Of a stretch of DNA of 45,000 bases, positions 10,124 through 19,978 are shown piece after piece (the stretch's first letter is position 1; each line of letters begins with the position of its first letter). The position numbers were made by a program, and so were the translations under genes. The DNA comes from Symbiodinium natans (lineage: Eukaryota; Sar; Dinophyceae; Suessiales; Symbiodiniaceae): contig CAJNDS010002223.1 of the NCBI GenBank assembly GCA_905221605.1, positions 122,501 through 167,500 of the forward strand. Reading direction: 5' to 3'. The notes below the pieces were generated by a model. The model was not told the DNA's origin, made no database searches, and saw only the letters and a list, made by a program, of their open reading frames with translations.

Positions 10124-10443
10124 CCCCTAAACCCTAGACCCTAAACCCTCAACCCTCAACCCTCAACCAAAAACCCTAAACCTTAAACCCCCAAACCCTC
10201 CAAACCCCCAAACCCCCCCCCCAAACCCCCCCAAACCCCCCCAAACCCCCCGAAACCCCCCCGAAACCCCGAAACCCCGAAACCCCGAAACCCCGAAACC
10301 CCGAAACCCCGAAACCCCGAAACCCCGAAACCCCGAAACCCCGAAACCCCGAAACCCCGAAACCCCGAAACCCCGAAACCCCGAAACCCCAAACCCCGAA
10401 ACCCCGAAAACCCGAAACCCGAAACCCTAAACCCTAAACCCCA
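10124..10443 (-). repeat. Telomere-like array dominated by CCCCGAAA octamer
   Basis: The left part (10124-10250) mixes CCCTAAA, CCCTCAA and CCCCCCCAAA. From about 10251 to 10410 the octamer CCCCGAAA (TTTCGGGG on the other strand) repeats about 18 times almost without change, then the array decays back to CCCGAAA and CCCTAAA. The Gly/Phe-rich minus-strand frame here (10183-10392) is a translation of this repeat. Confidence 0.95.
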
Positions 10444-10529
10444 ACACCCCCGAAGGAATTCCCCTTTGCCTCACCGCAGAACATCTGTCTGAGCTCTGCG
10501 GGGCGGAAGGCTGCTAAGCACTGGACCTT

Positions 10530-10592
10530 GGGGTTTAGGGTTTAGGGCTTAGGGCTTAGGGTTTAGGGTTTAAAGGTTTAGGGTTTAGGGTT
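10530..10592 (+). repeat. TTTAGGG array
   Basis: About nine units with CTTAGGG and TTTAAAGG variants. Confidence 0.9.
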
Positions 10593-10610
10593 GGCTGACA
10601 AGTCATGTAC

Positions 10611-10637
10611 AAGCAAGTCAAGCAAGTCAAGCAAGCC
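10611..10637 (+). repeat. 9-bp tandem repeat
   Basis: AAGCAAGTC starts at 10611 and 10620, then AAGCAAGCC at 10629. Confidence 0.8.
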
Positions 10638-10787
10638 AACAACAGAAGCACAGAAACGACACAACAATTGAAAACCAAACACATCGTCGTTTGATGCGAC
10701 ACGCACATCAGAGAGTGGCGCCTCGAGGCTTAGGGTCCCGAAAAAGCTTACCCTGCCCCGAGGTGCAAGCCCCCAACCCTCTAGCCC

Positions 10788-10815
10788 CCCTAAACCCTAA
10801 ACCCTAAACCCTGAA
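10788..10815 (-). repeat. Short CCCTAAA array
   Basis: Four units, the last CCCTGAA. Confidence 0.9.
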
Positions 10816-11246
10816 CTGCAGTTTAGGAATTTTAGGACGTTTATAAGCCATGCCCCACGACGCAAAATCAGGCTCAGAGTTCGTTTCAGGACAAAGGTGA
10901 AGCAACCCAACCTATCCCAAACTCCTACGCCCTGCAATGCTGAGCTGAGCTGAACCCTATGAAGCCGAACTCTTCAAGGGTTCGGGTTTAGGTCCGTGCA
11001 AGGTACGGCGTCTGGGGTGTCTACCTGGTCCTGAAGAATTTTGGGGATTTTGCTGTAGGGCTCTCTCAGGGCCCGGCAGGCAAAATCTCGTTCAGACCTG
11101 CCCTGAATGCATCCACCTGGTCACGCTGCGAGCGCTCGACTTTTCGGTCGGAACCTCGCCCCAACACCATGCGAAACATCTAGACCAGTACAGCCTCCGA
11201 GCCCCAAAGCAAAAACAGAATCCAGCAGGGCAGCAGCAATGTTTGC
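10816..11246. other. Spacer with no recognised gene
   Basis: 430 bp of unique-looking sequence; no frame or RNA fold that I recognise. Confidence 0.5.
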
Positions 11247-11371
11247 CCTAAACCGTGAACCCTAAACCCCCTAACAATAATTAAGCCGCCTAACCCTAAA
11301 CCCTAAACCCTAAACGCTAAACCCCCTAACCCGAAACCCTAAACCCTAAACCCCAGACCCTAAACCCTGAA
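11247..11371 (-). repeat. Interrupted, degenerate CCCTAAA array
   Basis: Two clusters (11247-11274 and 11289-11371) separated by AT-rich bases; units include CCGTGAA, CGCTAAA, CCCCTAA and CCCGAAA. Confidence 0.85.
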
Positions 11372-11477
11372 CATGCCCCCATCTCAGGCTGAGGGATTCC
11401 TCGGCTCAGCAACCTACGCCGGCCTGCGCTCGAACTCCAGTGTCGAACCAAAAGGTTGTGACCTGCACAAGAGCAAA

Positions 11478-11614
11478 GGGTTTAGGGTTCAGGGTTTAGG
11501 TTTAGGGTTTAGGGTTTAGGGTTTAGGGTTTAGGGTTTAGGGTTTAGGGTTTAGGGTTTAGGGTTTAGGGTTTAGGGTTTAGGGTTTGGGTTTTGGGTTT
11601 TGGGTTTAGGGCTT
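11478..11614 (+). repeat. TTTAGGG array ending in TTTTGGG
   Basis: About 19 units, mostly perfect; the last few change to GGGTTTTGGGTTTTGGG. AGAGCA occurs close to both edges (11470-11475 and 11615-11620), a weak flank match. Confidence 0.95.
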
Positions 11615-11625
11615 AGAGCATCCGA

Positions 11626-11698
11626 TAGTAGGGGGCCTTCACAACTAGAATAGTGTTTTGGGGGGTATTACAGTATACTTATTTATCTAGGGGCCAGG
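11626..11698. mobile_element. Dispersed short element, family 1 copy C (partial)
   Basis: GTAGGGGGCCTTCACAACT, then AGAATAGTGTTTTGGGGGG and TTACAGTATA follow the same order as 40111-40160. A second AGGGGCC near 11687 may be its other end. Confidence 0.4.
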
Positions 11699-11700
11699 GG

Positions 11701-11775
11701 AAACCCTAAACCCTAAACACCCTAAACCCTAAACCCTAAACCCTAAACCCTAAACGCTAAACGCTAAACCCTAAA
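11701..11775 (-). repeat. CCCTAAA array
   Basis: About ten units including CACCCTAAA and CGCTAAA variants. Confidence 0.95.
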
Positions 11776-12165
11776 GATCGTCCTGGTCCAGGAACTCGTC
11801 GAGATTATCCAGTGTGACCGGAATGTTCTCGCCGCCGGGACGCAGGGACGCGCCACTCAGTCCTGGAAAGGCTAGGAGGCTTGGGCTTCGTGGGGTGCAG
11901 GACTTCGTGAGGCTTGCTTTATAGTGCAAGTCTGGTACACACACCACTGAAAACCCCTGTGCCCCCTCCGCGAGCTTAAAAAAAACTGGCACTCCCCCAC
12001 TCGAAAAGTGCACAATTGCAACCTCTCAAAAAATCCCTGAACATCCTCACACACCGCGGCGCGTCAAGGGCTTGAAGTGTTGGGTCTAGGGCGGCTCTCC
12101 CCCGTCCCCTCAGGCTCCTGTTTCGAGGAAGCTAACGCCCAAAAGCTTCCTGAGCGGCCCGAGCG
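11776..12165. other. Spacer with no recognised gene
   Basis: 390 bp. Two minus-strand frames overlap out of phase (11771-12013 and 11872-12054) with no recognisable domain; the first starts in the adjacent array on its 3' side. Confidence 0.5.
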
Positions 12166-12299
12166 TAGGGTTTAGGGTTTAGGGTTTAGGGTTTAGGGTT
12201 TAGGGTTTAGGGTTTAGGGTTTAGGGTTTAGGGTTTAGGGTTTAGGGTTTAGGGTTTGGGGTTTAGGGTTTAGGGTTTAGGGTTGAGGGTTTCAGGGTT
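12166..12299 (+). repeat. TTTAGGG array
   Basis: About 19 units; the right end has TTTGGGG, TTGAGGG and TTTCAGGG. Confidence 0.95.
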
Positions 12300-12393
12300 G
12301 GCAATGGGTCGAGGCTACAAAGAGACCGGAGAGGCCTCACAGCTATCGAGCTGCAGAGTGTGGCCCTACAAAAGGCCCAAGCCCTACCTCCTG

Positions 12394-12474
12394 AACCCTT
12401 AAACCCTAAACCCTAAACCCTAAACCCTAAACCCTAAACCCTAAACCCTAAACCCTAAACCCTAAACCCTAAAA
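12394..12474 (-). repeat. CCCTAAA array
   Basis: About 11 units, nearly perfect. Confidence 0.95.
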
Positions 12475-12955
12475 CGCCCAGCCCTCAGGTTTCGAGTTCA
12501 GGAAGCTGAAAGTTACATCTGCGGTCGCTCTTGAAAACGAACCTAACCCCCCCCCCCCCCCTGCAGCCTAAATCTGAATCCTCGAGCCTAAAATCTGAAG
12601 TCCGCTGACTTGGCCTTCTACACCCCTGCCCGTTTCCTGGGGCAAGGCATAGGTTCAGGGTCTCGGGCCGTCGTCTCTCTTCTTACGGCTACGACATGTT
12701 CTAGCTAGCTGGCTTGAAAGCCCCAAAACCCGAGAGTTGCCCCCAGTTTGCAGAAGCCCTGGCAGCCAGCAGCGCCACCTGAACCCAAATCTGCCAGTCA
12801 CATAGCACCCGCCACCAAAAAAGACACACAGCATAGCTCCAGAAGGCCGGACAAGGGGTTGGCTAACACGGCAACACGGCCGATGGCTTTTTTTTTTTTG
12901 GGGGGGGGGGGGGCTTACTGATTCATGTGGTTTAGGGCTCCGGGATGCTGGATGT
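12475..12955. other. Spacer with homopolymer tracts
   Basis: 480 bp with poly-C (12547-12561, 15 C) and T12 followed at once by G14 (12888-12913). No gene recognised. Confidence 0.55.
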
Positions 12956-13009
12956 CCCTAAACCCCAAACCCTAAACCCTAAACCCTAGACCCTAAACCC
13001 TAAACCCTG
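12956..13009 (-). repeat. CCCTAAA array
   Basis: About seven units with CCCCAAA and CCCTAGA variants. Confidence 0.9.
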
Positions 13010-13354
13010 AGAAGGCAACGCTGTTCCAGGGTTCCGGGTTTTCAGGCTTGGGGGCTGCCAAGCTTCAAGTAGTCATCTAGCGACAGCTGCTGCTCCAGCC
13101 TGTGAGTGTCGAGGGGTAGGTGGGGGTTGCGCCCCCAAAACCCTCAAAAACCCTCCAAAAACTCTCCAGAAACCATACAAAAGCCCTCCAAAAACCCTCA
13201 AAGAATGGACAGAGCCACACCTTCCCCCCCCCCCCCCGTCCCCCACACACACAACTGACAGAGCCCAACAAAAGGTCGTAAATCCCGGGCCGCATCTTCT
13301 CAAGCACCGAAGCCCTGCTAACCGACTCAATGCATCATACCCAGCCTTCCGGCA
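13010..13354. other. Spacer with CCCTCCAAAA-type repeats
   Basis: 13130-13200 repeats ACCCTC(C)AAAAA motifs that look like drifted telomere units, followed by a poly-C tract near 13225-13238. Two minus-strand frames in different phases are by-products. Confidence 0.5.
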
Positions 13355-13478
13355 GGGTTAGGGTTTAGGGCTTAGGGCTTAGGGCTTAAGGCTTAGGGCT
13401 GAGGGCTGAGGGCTGAGGGCTGAGGGCTTAGGGTTTAGGGTTTAGGGTTTAGGGTTTAGGGTTTAGGGTTTAGGGTTT
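13355..13478 (+). repeat. TTTAGGG array with CTTAGGG and CTGAGGG blocks, left arm of head-to-head junction
   Basis: About five CTTAGGG-type units, four CTGAGGG units, then about six perfect TTTAGGG units up to the junction at 13478. Confidence 0.95.
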
Positions 13479-13500
13479 AAACCCTAAACCCCAAACCCAA
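13479..13500 (-). repeat. CCCTAAA array, right arm of head-to-head junction
   Basis: Three C-strand units directly abut the G-strand array, giving a perfect 26-bp palindrome (13466-13491) centred on TTT/AAA. Confidence 0.9.
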
Positions 13501-13584
13501 CTGTGCTGAGGCCGGGGAACGACTCTGTCACCTGTACTTTGCCATCGATGCCGGCACTGCCTGGTTGAGGGGGCCCGAGTAGAC

Positions 13585-13709
13585 TAGGGTTTAGGGTTTA
13601 GGGTTTAGGGTTTAGGGTTTAGGGTTTAGGGTTTAGTGTTTAGGGTTTAGGGTTTAGGGTTTAGGGCTTAGGGCTTAGGGCTTAGCGTTTAGGGTGTAGG
13701 GTTTAGGGG
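13585..13709 (+). repeat. TTTAGGG array with CTTAGGG variants
   Basis: About 17 units; TTTAGTG once, and CTTAGGG, CTTAGCG and GTGTAGGG toward the right. Confidence 0.95.
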
Positions 13710-14203
13710 CCCCAACCCCCGAACCCTGCTGAACGGAAGGTTTTGCATGTCGGGTTTCAGAAGGTGCACTTTGCCTCGGAAGAAGGGTTTTAATAGCAGC
13801 CTGGCAGGTAGAGGCTTTCTCGGCCTTCCCGGGGTTAGGAGCAGTTGGCGTTTCGGCACCTGTAGGGTACTGTAGAGGTCAGGGCTTAAGCCCGAAGCGA
13901 GGACCCAGGTTCTCAAACGCTGAAGCTCCACCCGTTTAGGGCCTTTCTGACGCGCAAAACAACTTATTGAAACATCAAGGTGTTAGAGGTTGCCGAAAGG
14001 TGAGAGCAGATTCTCAGTGGCTGGGGGGTTTCAGAGTGTCGGGCTTTGGAACGGAGAGCCTTGCCTTTTTTGGTAGTGCTTCGCAGGTTTCTTTAGTGTT
14101 AAGGTCCGGTGCCTCTGGGCGGCTTTCGGGCGAGGTTTGGGCTCTTTGCTTGAGCCTAAGGCAGGGATTGGATTTCCTGATGCAACAGCGATGGTTTTGC
14201 AAT
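13710..14203. other. Spacer with no recognised gene
   Basis: About 490 bp. Open frames exist on both strands (13689-13931 minus, 13967-14242 plus, 14014-14202 minus); the plus frame runs into the next telomere array. No domain recognised. Confidence 0.5.
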
Positions 14204-14296
14204 CTAAACCCTAAACCCGAAACCCTAAACCCTAAACCCTAAACCCTAAACCCTGAACCCTAAACCCTAAACCCTAAACCCTAAACCCTAAACCCT
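14204..14296 (-). repeat. CCCTAAA array
   Basis: About 13 units with one CCCGAAA and one CCCTGAA. Confidence 0.95.
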
Positions 14297-14441
14297 CTAT
14301 CCCAAGTGGCACCTGCATCGGAGGCCAGGAAGCGACTGGTAAAGTCAGGCCTGGCTGCCTGGACATGGAGGGAGGTGCATTGCAGGAACAGGCATGAAGC
14401 CCCCAAAGCTGCCCAACACAAGTTTCTCAGAAGACTCCTTT

Positions 14442-14570
14442 TTTAGGGTTTAGGGTTTTGGGGTTAGGGTTTAGGGTTTAGGGTTTAGGGTTTAGGGTTT
14501 AGGGTTTAGGGTTTAGGGTTTAGGGTTTAGGGTTTAGGGTTTAGGGTTTAGGGTTTAGGGTTAGGGTTTA
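14442..14570 (+). repeat. TTTAGGG array
   Basis: About 18 units, nearly perfect, running straight into a poly-G tract. Confidence 0.95.
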
Positions 14571-14571
14571 A

Positions 14572-14589
14572 GGGGGGGGGGGGGGGGGG
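14572..14589 (+). repeat. Poly-G tract, 18 G
   Basis: It directly follows the 3' end of the G-strand telomere array. Confidence 0.9.
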
Positions 14590-14800
14590 AGGGTTGAGGG
14601 TTTTCTTCACGACCTTCAGCAGAAGAAGTTGCCCGGGGCGGAGAAGTTCAGAACCGAACAACGCGCCAAGCCACGGCGGGCTTGGTGTTGCGTCAGGCCT
14701 GGGGCCTAGGGGGCACTCTCAGTCCGACGTCGCGATGTCCCCAAAAGTCCTCCACCGCCTAAAGTCCTAGAAGCATTCGGAGTTTCAAGTCGGGGCTGTC

Positions 14801-14876
14801 AACCCTAAACCCTAAACCCTAAACCCTAAACCCTAAACCCTAAACCCTAAACCCTAAACCCTAAACCCTAAACCCC
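14801..14876 (-). repeat. CCCTAAA array
   Basis: About 11 perfect units. Confidence 0.95.
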
Positions 14877-14960
14877 TCGGCCCCCCCAGGCCTCCTCTTG
14901 GCACCAAGCATGGCCTCGGCCTTCCTGGGAGACAACAAAAGCTCTGGCAGCTTCAGAGCA

Positions 14961-15116
14961 GGGTTTAGGGTTTAGGGTTTAGGGCTTAGGGCTTAGGGCT
15001 TAGGGTTTCGGGTTTCGGGTTTGGGGTTTTGGGTTTAGGGTTTAGGGTTTAGGGTTTAGGGTTAGGGTTTAGGGTTTAGGGTTTGGGGTTTAGGGTTTGG
15101 GGCTTAGGGTTTAGGG
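14961..15116 (+). repeat. Mixed TTTAGGG array
   Basis: About 22 units including CTTAGGG, TTTCGGG and TTTGGGG. Confidence 0.93.
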
Positions 15117-15451
15117 CTGGGGGATGGGACAGGTGGGGGCCGGGTCGGAGAATTTGGGCTTTGGGCATGTGACTCGGGTGGGCTTCATAGTTGCAGTTCT
15201 CACCCCCCCTTCTTCAAAATGACAGCGTCCCCGAAGAGCAGCAACTGAATGAAGTATTGAATGAAGAATTAGGCACAGTTAGATCACCATAAACCGCGGA
15301 AAGAGCACCCTACATTGCAGAGTCTCAGTTTCGCGCATCTTGCACTACACGCAGCTGCAAGAAGCTGCACCTCCCGCAACGCACCGAAGACCGTCTTCCA
15401 AAACTCGTGCGCCTACCCTGAAGCAAACGCACCGCAAGAGCGCATCTACCT

Positions 15452-15510
15452 TAAACCCTAAACCCTAAACCCGAAACCCTAAACCCTAAACCCTGAACCC
15501 TGAACCCTAA
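15452..15510 (-). repeat. CCCTAAA array
   Basis: About eight units, one CCCGAAA and two CCCTGAA. Confidence 0.92.
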
Positions 15511-16810
15511 GCTACTGAGAAGCCCCAACCATCCAGAAGCCAAAGCTCCTTCTTCCCCAGCGAGATGTGCTCGGCAAATTTCGCCAGAGCACCTGTCAAA
15601 AGCCGGCTTCAACCCCCTCAACCCCATTAGGGGCTTCGAGGGAAGGCTTGCCAACCGAGACCCGTTTTGTCTCGTGAGCACGAACTGCTTGAGCACGGAC
15701 CCAGAGGAAAAAAGTGGATGGAGCAAAGCCCTAGCATGCCCACACGTACGCTACTCCGGGATTTTGGCCCATCTTGGAACTCGACTAGCAACTTGCGCGC
15801 GAAGCTTCCCGTCCTCCCACATGTACCCAAACAGTAACAACTTTACAGCCATGCTCGGAAATGTCCCACAAATATGAGCAAATCGAAACACCCAGCAGTT
15901 AAACAACAAACACCAAGACTGGATTGCCACAACTCCCTCGCGCCGAGCCTAGGAGTTCGCCAGCAACACCCGCCCCAGGACGCGGCAGGTGCTTGCGACC
16001 TGTCCGGCAGGGCGTCTCGGACTTAGGGGGTATCGCAGGGAGTCAAAGTTCCCAGCACTCCATCCTTGGCAAGAATCCTGGACAGCCCTACCAGTGTCGA
16101 TAGGAGGTCCCATGGCATCAAGTTTCCAGCACCTTTGAGGGCTTGGAAGGTGTTGCTGAAAGTACGAACGCCTGCCCGAAACCCCAAGCCCCCCAAGTCC
16201 GTGGGTACCGGCCTGAACGACCAAAGCCTGGTGGCCCCTAAACCCTCTGAAGCTGGAACATCTCGAAGTCCGAGACTTCCCTCCTCTCCCATAGACTTGT
16301 TCCCCACCGACAGGTGGGTCGTTCGACTTGAAGGACGACTCTATTGGAATGTGGCCGTATGAGGCCAAAGAGGCTCAGGCGACTGTACCAGGCTAGGGAG
16401 GCGAAGGCGGGCAACTGCACCGGAATGCGGTTGTCATGAGAGTGCCCGCACTTGGACCGGCGACTGCAGGCAACTGCTCAAGCAGACCTGGGAGGGCGGG
16501 CGACCCTGCCGGAAGTTGACCTTCGTTCGCAGACCACGGGGCATCAGGCGGGTGACAGTTTTCCGTGGCTCAGGCGCCGCCAGTGGGTCCCTCTGACAGA
16601 CTTGGTGGAGTTGGGGATGATCGGGAGTGGCAATCTGATTCTTTGTTTCTTGTTCTGCTGTTGCTGCCACTATGGCTGCCCGCTATCGCTGCCTGCTATC
16701 GCTGCTATTTTGGGCAGATCAGCGGTCCGACCTGAAGACCCTCTTCGGAGCCTCGGCCACTCGGCGACTCGTGCCCAGGAAAGTATGGCAAGAAAGTAGG
16801 GGTTTGGGCG
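15511..16810. other. 1.3-kb region free of telomere repeats; overlapping frames, no recognised gene
   Basis: One of the longer array-free stretches. Frames are open on both strands in several phases: minus 15949-16368 (139 codons), minus 16023-16307, plus 16066-16362 and plus 16452-16799 (115 codons, with a hydrophobic Leu/Cys-rich stretch in its second half). They contradict each other and none has a motif I recognise. Decayed coding DNA or an exon is possible. Confidence 0.3.
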
Positions 16811-16839
16811 GTTTAGGGTTTGGGGTTTAGGACTTCGGG
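16811..16839 (+). repeat. Short degenerate TTTAGGG patch
   Basis: Three to four drifted units. Confidence 0.6.
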
Positions 16840-16999
16840 TTTCGGCTGAAATGTTTTTACAGGGTTTAGGGATACTACTAGGTTGCCACCTTTCACACCT
16901 TCCGCCGCCACATTCACAAGCCTCTCGAAGTGCCCTTTTGCCGGCCTAGGCTGCGGCCAAGGACCAGAGAGAAGAATTCCTGGCAAGGAAATGTAACGG

Positions 17000-17054
17000 T
17001 TTAGGGTTTATGGTTTAGGGTTTGGGGGTTGGGGTTTAGGGTTTAGGGTTTTAG
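17000..17054 (+). repeat. Degenerate TTTAGGG array
   Basis: About seven units with TTTATGG, TTTGGGGG and TTGGGG variants. Confidence 0.85.
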
Positions 17055-17447
17055 GAACAGCAGTACCCAAAGCCACAGCCCACAAACCCCCACGCGGCCC
17101 TGAACCCCAAAGCCTTTGAGACCCCAAAAGCCCCAAAAAAAAACCCAAAAGCCCTGAGCCCTACTATCTTCGACTCCACAGATCTGTTGGGATCAGGAAT
17201 GCTCGTGGTCCACGGCTTTCACACACGACATGGGCGTCAGGGTTCAGACCTTTAGGATTTAGGGATAGACGGACTTAGGCCTTAGTACGTTTGAGGGTGT
17301 TGGGGTTGAGACTTGAAAGGCCGTAGATATTTACTAAACCATCGGATTTCGAGGAAAGACACCGGGCAACGTCCCATGACAGAGAAGGGGGAGATTCAGG
17401 CGGGGAGTACTTGAGCTGAGATTTCGCTGTGTAGGGCCCCTCAGGCT
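17055..17447. other. Spacer with no recognised gene
   Basis: Contains ACCCCAAAAGCCCC-type words near 17115-17160, resembling the AAAAGCCC repeat at 29977. No gene recognised. Confidence 0.5.
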
Positions 17448-17468
17448 TAAACCCTAAAACCTAAAACC
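17448..17468 (-). repeat. Short CCCTAAA patch
   Basis: Three units of seven or eight bases. Confidence 0.6.
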
Positions 17469-17810
17469 AAATTGCAGCCTGCCCCAAGGAAGAAACCCCC
17501 ACCATCACGACAAAGCCTCAGTCCTGAAACCTTACCCCGAGCCCCCACAAACTCTACCCCAACCAAAAAGTTCCAAAACAGACACCTACCGACAGACCGG
17601 CAGCCACCCCCCAAAAAAAGCTCTAGGGCATTGAGATATCCTGGTCAAGCCGCATGCCCTCCCAGCCTCTGTCAAAGGAAGCGGTGCGATAAAACCGTCC
17701 CGGAGGGCATGGCCTTGTCGCTCAATCAAAGGGGGGTACTTGGAGGTTCATGGTACTTACTAACCAATTGCAACTGTACTCATCACTTATAAGCCCCTGA
17801 AGTGCCCTAA
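17469..17810. other. Spacer with one open frame, no recognised gene
   Basis: A plus-strand frame (17472-17792, 106 codons) is rich in Pro, Lys and Ser and starts beside telomere-like repeat. It has no recognisable domain. Confidence 0.4.
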
Positions 17811-17882
17811 TGTGGTTATATGGTTCTCAACATGGTTCTTACATGGTTCAACATGGTCAACGTGGTTCAACATGGTTCAACA
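17811..17882 (+). repeat. Tandem CATGGTTCAA-type repeat
   Basis: About seven imperfect units of 9 to 12 bases built on ACATGGTTCA. Confidence 0.8.
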
Positions 17883-17896
17883 GACTGAATCGACTA

Positions 17897-17998
17897 CTAT
17901 AGGGGCCAGAATTATTACTAAGAATATTCCAATTTCCCCCCCCCCCCCCCCCCCCCTCAAAAACAAACTCTTCTAATTATTCAGGCCCCCATATTATG
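17897..17998. mobile_element. MITE-like element with terminal inverted repeats, family 1 copy D
   Basis: The left end TATAGGGGCCAGAATTATTA and the right end (TAATTATTCAGGCCCCCATAT) are inverted copies of each other with a few mismatches. The 100-bp interior holds a 21-base poly-C tract (17936-17956). The left end matches the start of the copies at 11626 and 40111. A TA-type target duplication is possible but cannot be separated from the palindromic ends. Confidence 0.6.
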
Positions 17999-18804
17999 TG
18001 GCTCGTATGAAGGCCGTCAGAGAACTTGCAGGGTGTCATTGAAGGGGAGGGGTATCGTCTGGAAAGTAGCACAACTCAAAAGCTGACTTGCATGTGCTCT
18101 GCTTGCAGCTCGACAGCCGACGCATCTGCCACGGGGTTCAAGGGGTTTCGGCCTTTGGGGTCGGGTGCTGTCGCGTAGGGTTCGTTGCTTCCGCCTGTTC
18201 GCGGCCTGTTGTCGACCTAGGGATAGCAGCCCAATCGAAAACCCTGAAACCATAAGGCCCGCAAGTTCAAGGGTTTCGGGTTGAAGCAGGGGTCAGCGTC
18301 ATCTTTAGCCAAGACTCGTGCATCCTCCAATGCACCCCATAGCTGAATCCCTCTGCTTGATCTCTCATCACATCGCTCAGAAGAACACTCAAGGTTCTGG
18401 GGATGTTGCTTCAGTGGGTCTGCCAGACTTGGGGTTGCTGCTCAATATTGCTCAATCCTATAGGGCTACGTGGGGTTGGGTGGTATATATGGTGGTATGG
18501 CCCAAACTCAGACGCCGGGGAAATGATGAAGCCGTTTTGGCTGAGAGCGAGGCCCATCAGGCGCCCCAGGAAGCGGAACCTGTCGCGGTGGGCGTCGAAC
18601 GGCTTTAGGGTTCTGGGGGCGCTGGGGCTCAGATGCACCGGTTTCAGGGCCCAGGGCGGCCTGGGGTTGTCAGAGGGCGGCCTAGGGCTGTCAGAGCTCG
18701 GGGCCTAAAACCTGTGCGCTCGGTACGCCCTTTGCTTAGTAAGCTGGACCCACACGTGCCCGTGCCAATTGGTGATCCTTATAAAAAGGTTGGACATAAA
18801 GTTT
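17999..18804. other. Spacer with no recognised gene
   Basis: 800 bp with overlapping short frames on both strands (for example 18318-18608 plus, 18403-18708 plus, 18017-18253 minus). No domain recognised. GGCCTAGGGCTGTCAGAG-type short duplications occur near 18655-18700. Confidence 0.4.
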
Positions 18805-19100
18805 AAGGCATGTTTTGTGGAGCCCGCGCTTGCTTAAGGGCTGGGGGGCCATGTTTTGTGGCAGTGGAAGCTGTGCGGGCCGGCAGCACGCGCTTGCTTA
18901 AGAGCTGGGGAGCCGTGCTTTGTGGTAGTGGATGGCGTGCGAGACGGCAGCCCGCGCTTGCTTAAGAGCTGGGGGGCTGTGTTTTGTGGTAGCGGATGGC
19001 GCGCGCACTGGCTTTAGAGCTGGGGGGCCGTGTTTTGTGGTAGTGGATGGCGTGCGTGCCGGCAGCCAGCGCTTGGCCAAGAGCTGGGGGGCCGAGAGCT
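18805..19100 (+). repeat. 64-bp tandem repeat, five copies
   Basis: The anchor GAGCTGG (GGGCTGG in the first copy) occurs at 18838, 18902, 18966, 19017 and 19081, giving periods of 64, 64, 51 and 64 bp; one unit carries a 13-bp deletion. Each unit includes TGTTTTGTGGTAGTGGATGG and GCTTGCTTAAG variants. The 60-codon minus frame here translates the repeat. Confidence 0.9.
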
Positions 19101-19111
19101 AGAGGCAAAAA

Positions 19112-19159
19112 AGGGTTTCGGGTTTAGGGTTTATTGTTTAGGCTTTACGGGTTTAGGAG
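19112..19159 (+). repeat. Degenerate TTTAGGG patch
   Basis: About six drifted units. Confidence 0.6.
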
Positions 19160-19802
19160 TTTGGGTAGACTGGGGTTGAGGGAAGTTTTGCGGGCAAGCA
19201 GCCAAGTCCTCGATTGGATCTGCTTTTGCAAGGACTTTCGGTTGCCGAGCAGCACTCGACGCAGCCCGTTGCTATGAACAACTCAAAATCCTAAATCCCC
19301 AACCCGAAGTCCTGGACAACGCCAAAGAAGCCATTGTCTCTGAACTCCACCCGCAACCCCAACCACTGAATCCAAGAACCCTCTGCATCCCTGTATATAT
19401 GTTTAGAGAGAAGATCGACACACCAACTACAAGCCTCAATCTAAGAATTTGTGGAACACCCCTTGGGCATACCCTTGAAAAAAATAAAGGGGGGATGGTA
19501 AAATCCTTTCAAATAAGTATTCTCCTGTCATAGGTTATTAAGGGTATGGGTTTGGGGTGTGTTGCATTATTCTTAGACTCTCTACCCTTGCCACGCACTA
19601 CCCTGAATCCTGAGACCCTGTGCCCTGAGGCCTAAAACCTCAACCCTGTATCAACCCTAGTAACCCTGTTCTACTAGTTGCTTAAGAGCCCCAAAAAAAC
19701 ACAAAATGAGAATCCCTATATTGCCCTTATGAGGAAGAATATGTTGAATTTTGTTGGGAGGTTATGAAGCAATGAGCAATAACACTGTTGACCCTATAGA
19801 CA
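19160..19802. other. Spacer with one MITE-like element
   Basis: 640 bp with AT-rich parts (about 19470-19570) and the element at 19687-19783. No gene recognised. Confidence 0.5.
19687..19783. mobile_element. Dispersed MITE-like element, family 2 copy K
   Basis: It shares ATCCCTATATTGCCCTT, GAGGA and CAATGAG in the same order and spacing with 31171-31266. Its ends (CCCCAAAAAAACACAAAAT and an inverted ATTTTGTTGGGAGG) form imperfect terminal inverted repeats. Confidence 0.65.
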
Positions 19803-19877
19803 CCCTGAACCCTTTAACCCTAAACCCGAAACCCCAAACCCCAAACCCTAAACCCTCAACCCTAAACCCCAAACCCT
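19803..19877 (-). repeat. CCCTAAA/CCCCAAA array
   Basis: About ten mixed units: CCCTAAA, CCCGAAA, CCCCAAA, CCCTCAA. Confidence 0.9.
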
Positions 19878-19978
19878 CCTCTGGGGGGGCCTTTGGCAAG
19901 CCGCTTCTCGCAGAGCACCCTGAGGCAGCGGGCGGATGAGGAGCCCGCGCCGGCCTGGGCGAAGCGGCTCTGTGGATG

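Noticed and set aside
10183-10392. Gly/Phe/Val-rich repeat protein on the minus strand
   Set aside because: A direct translation of the CCCCGAAA octamer array.
7782-14310. ATCCCAAGTG following a C-strand array at both about 7803 and about 14300
   Set aside because: Ten shared bases without further similarity is compatible with chance.
15949-16799. Candidate genes on both strands in the 1.3-kb array-free region
   Set aside because: Sense and antisense frames conflict, and I recognise no motif, start context or splice pattern.
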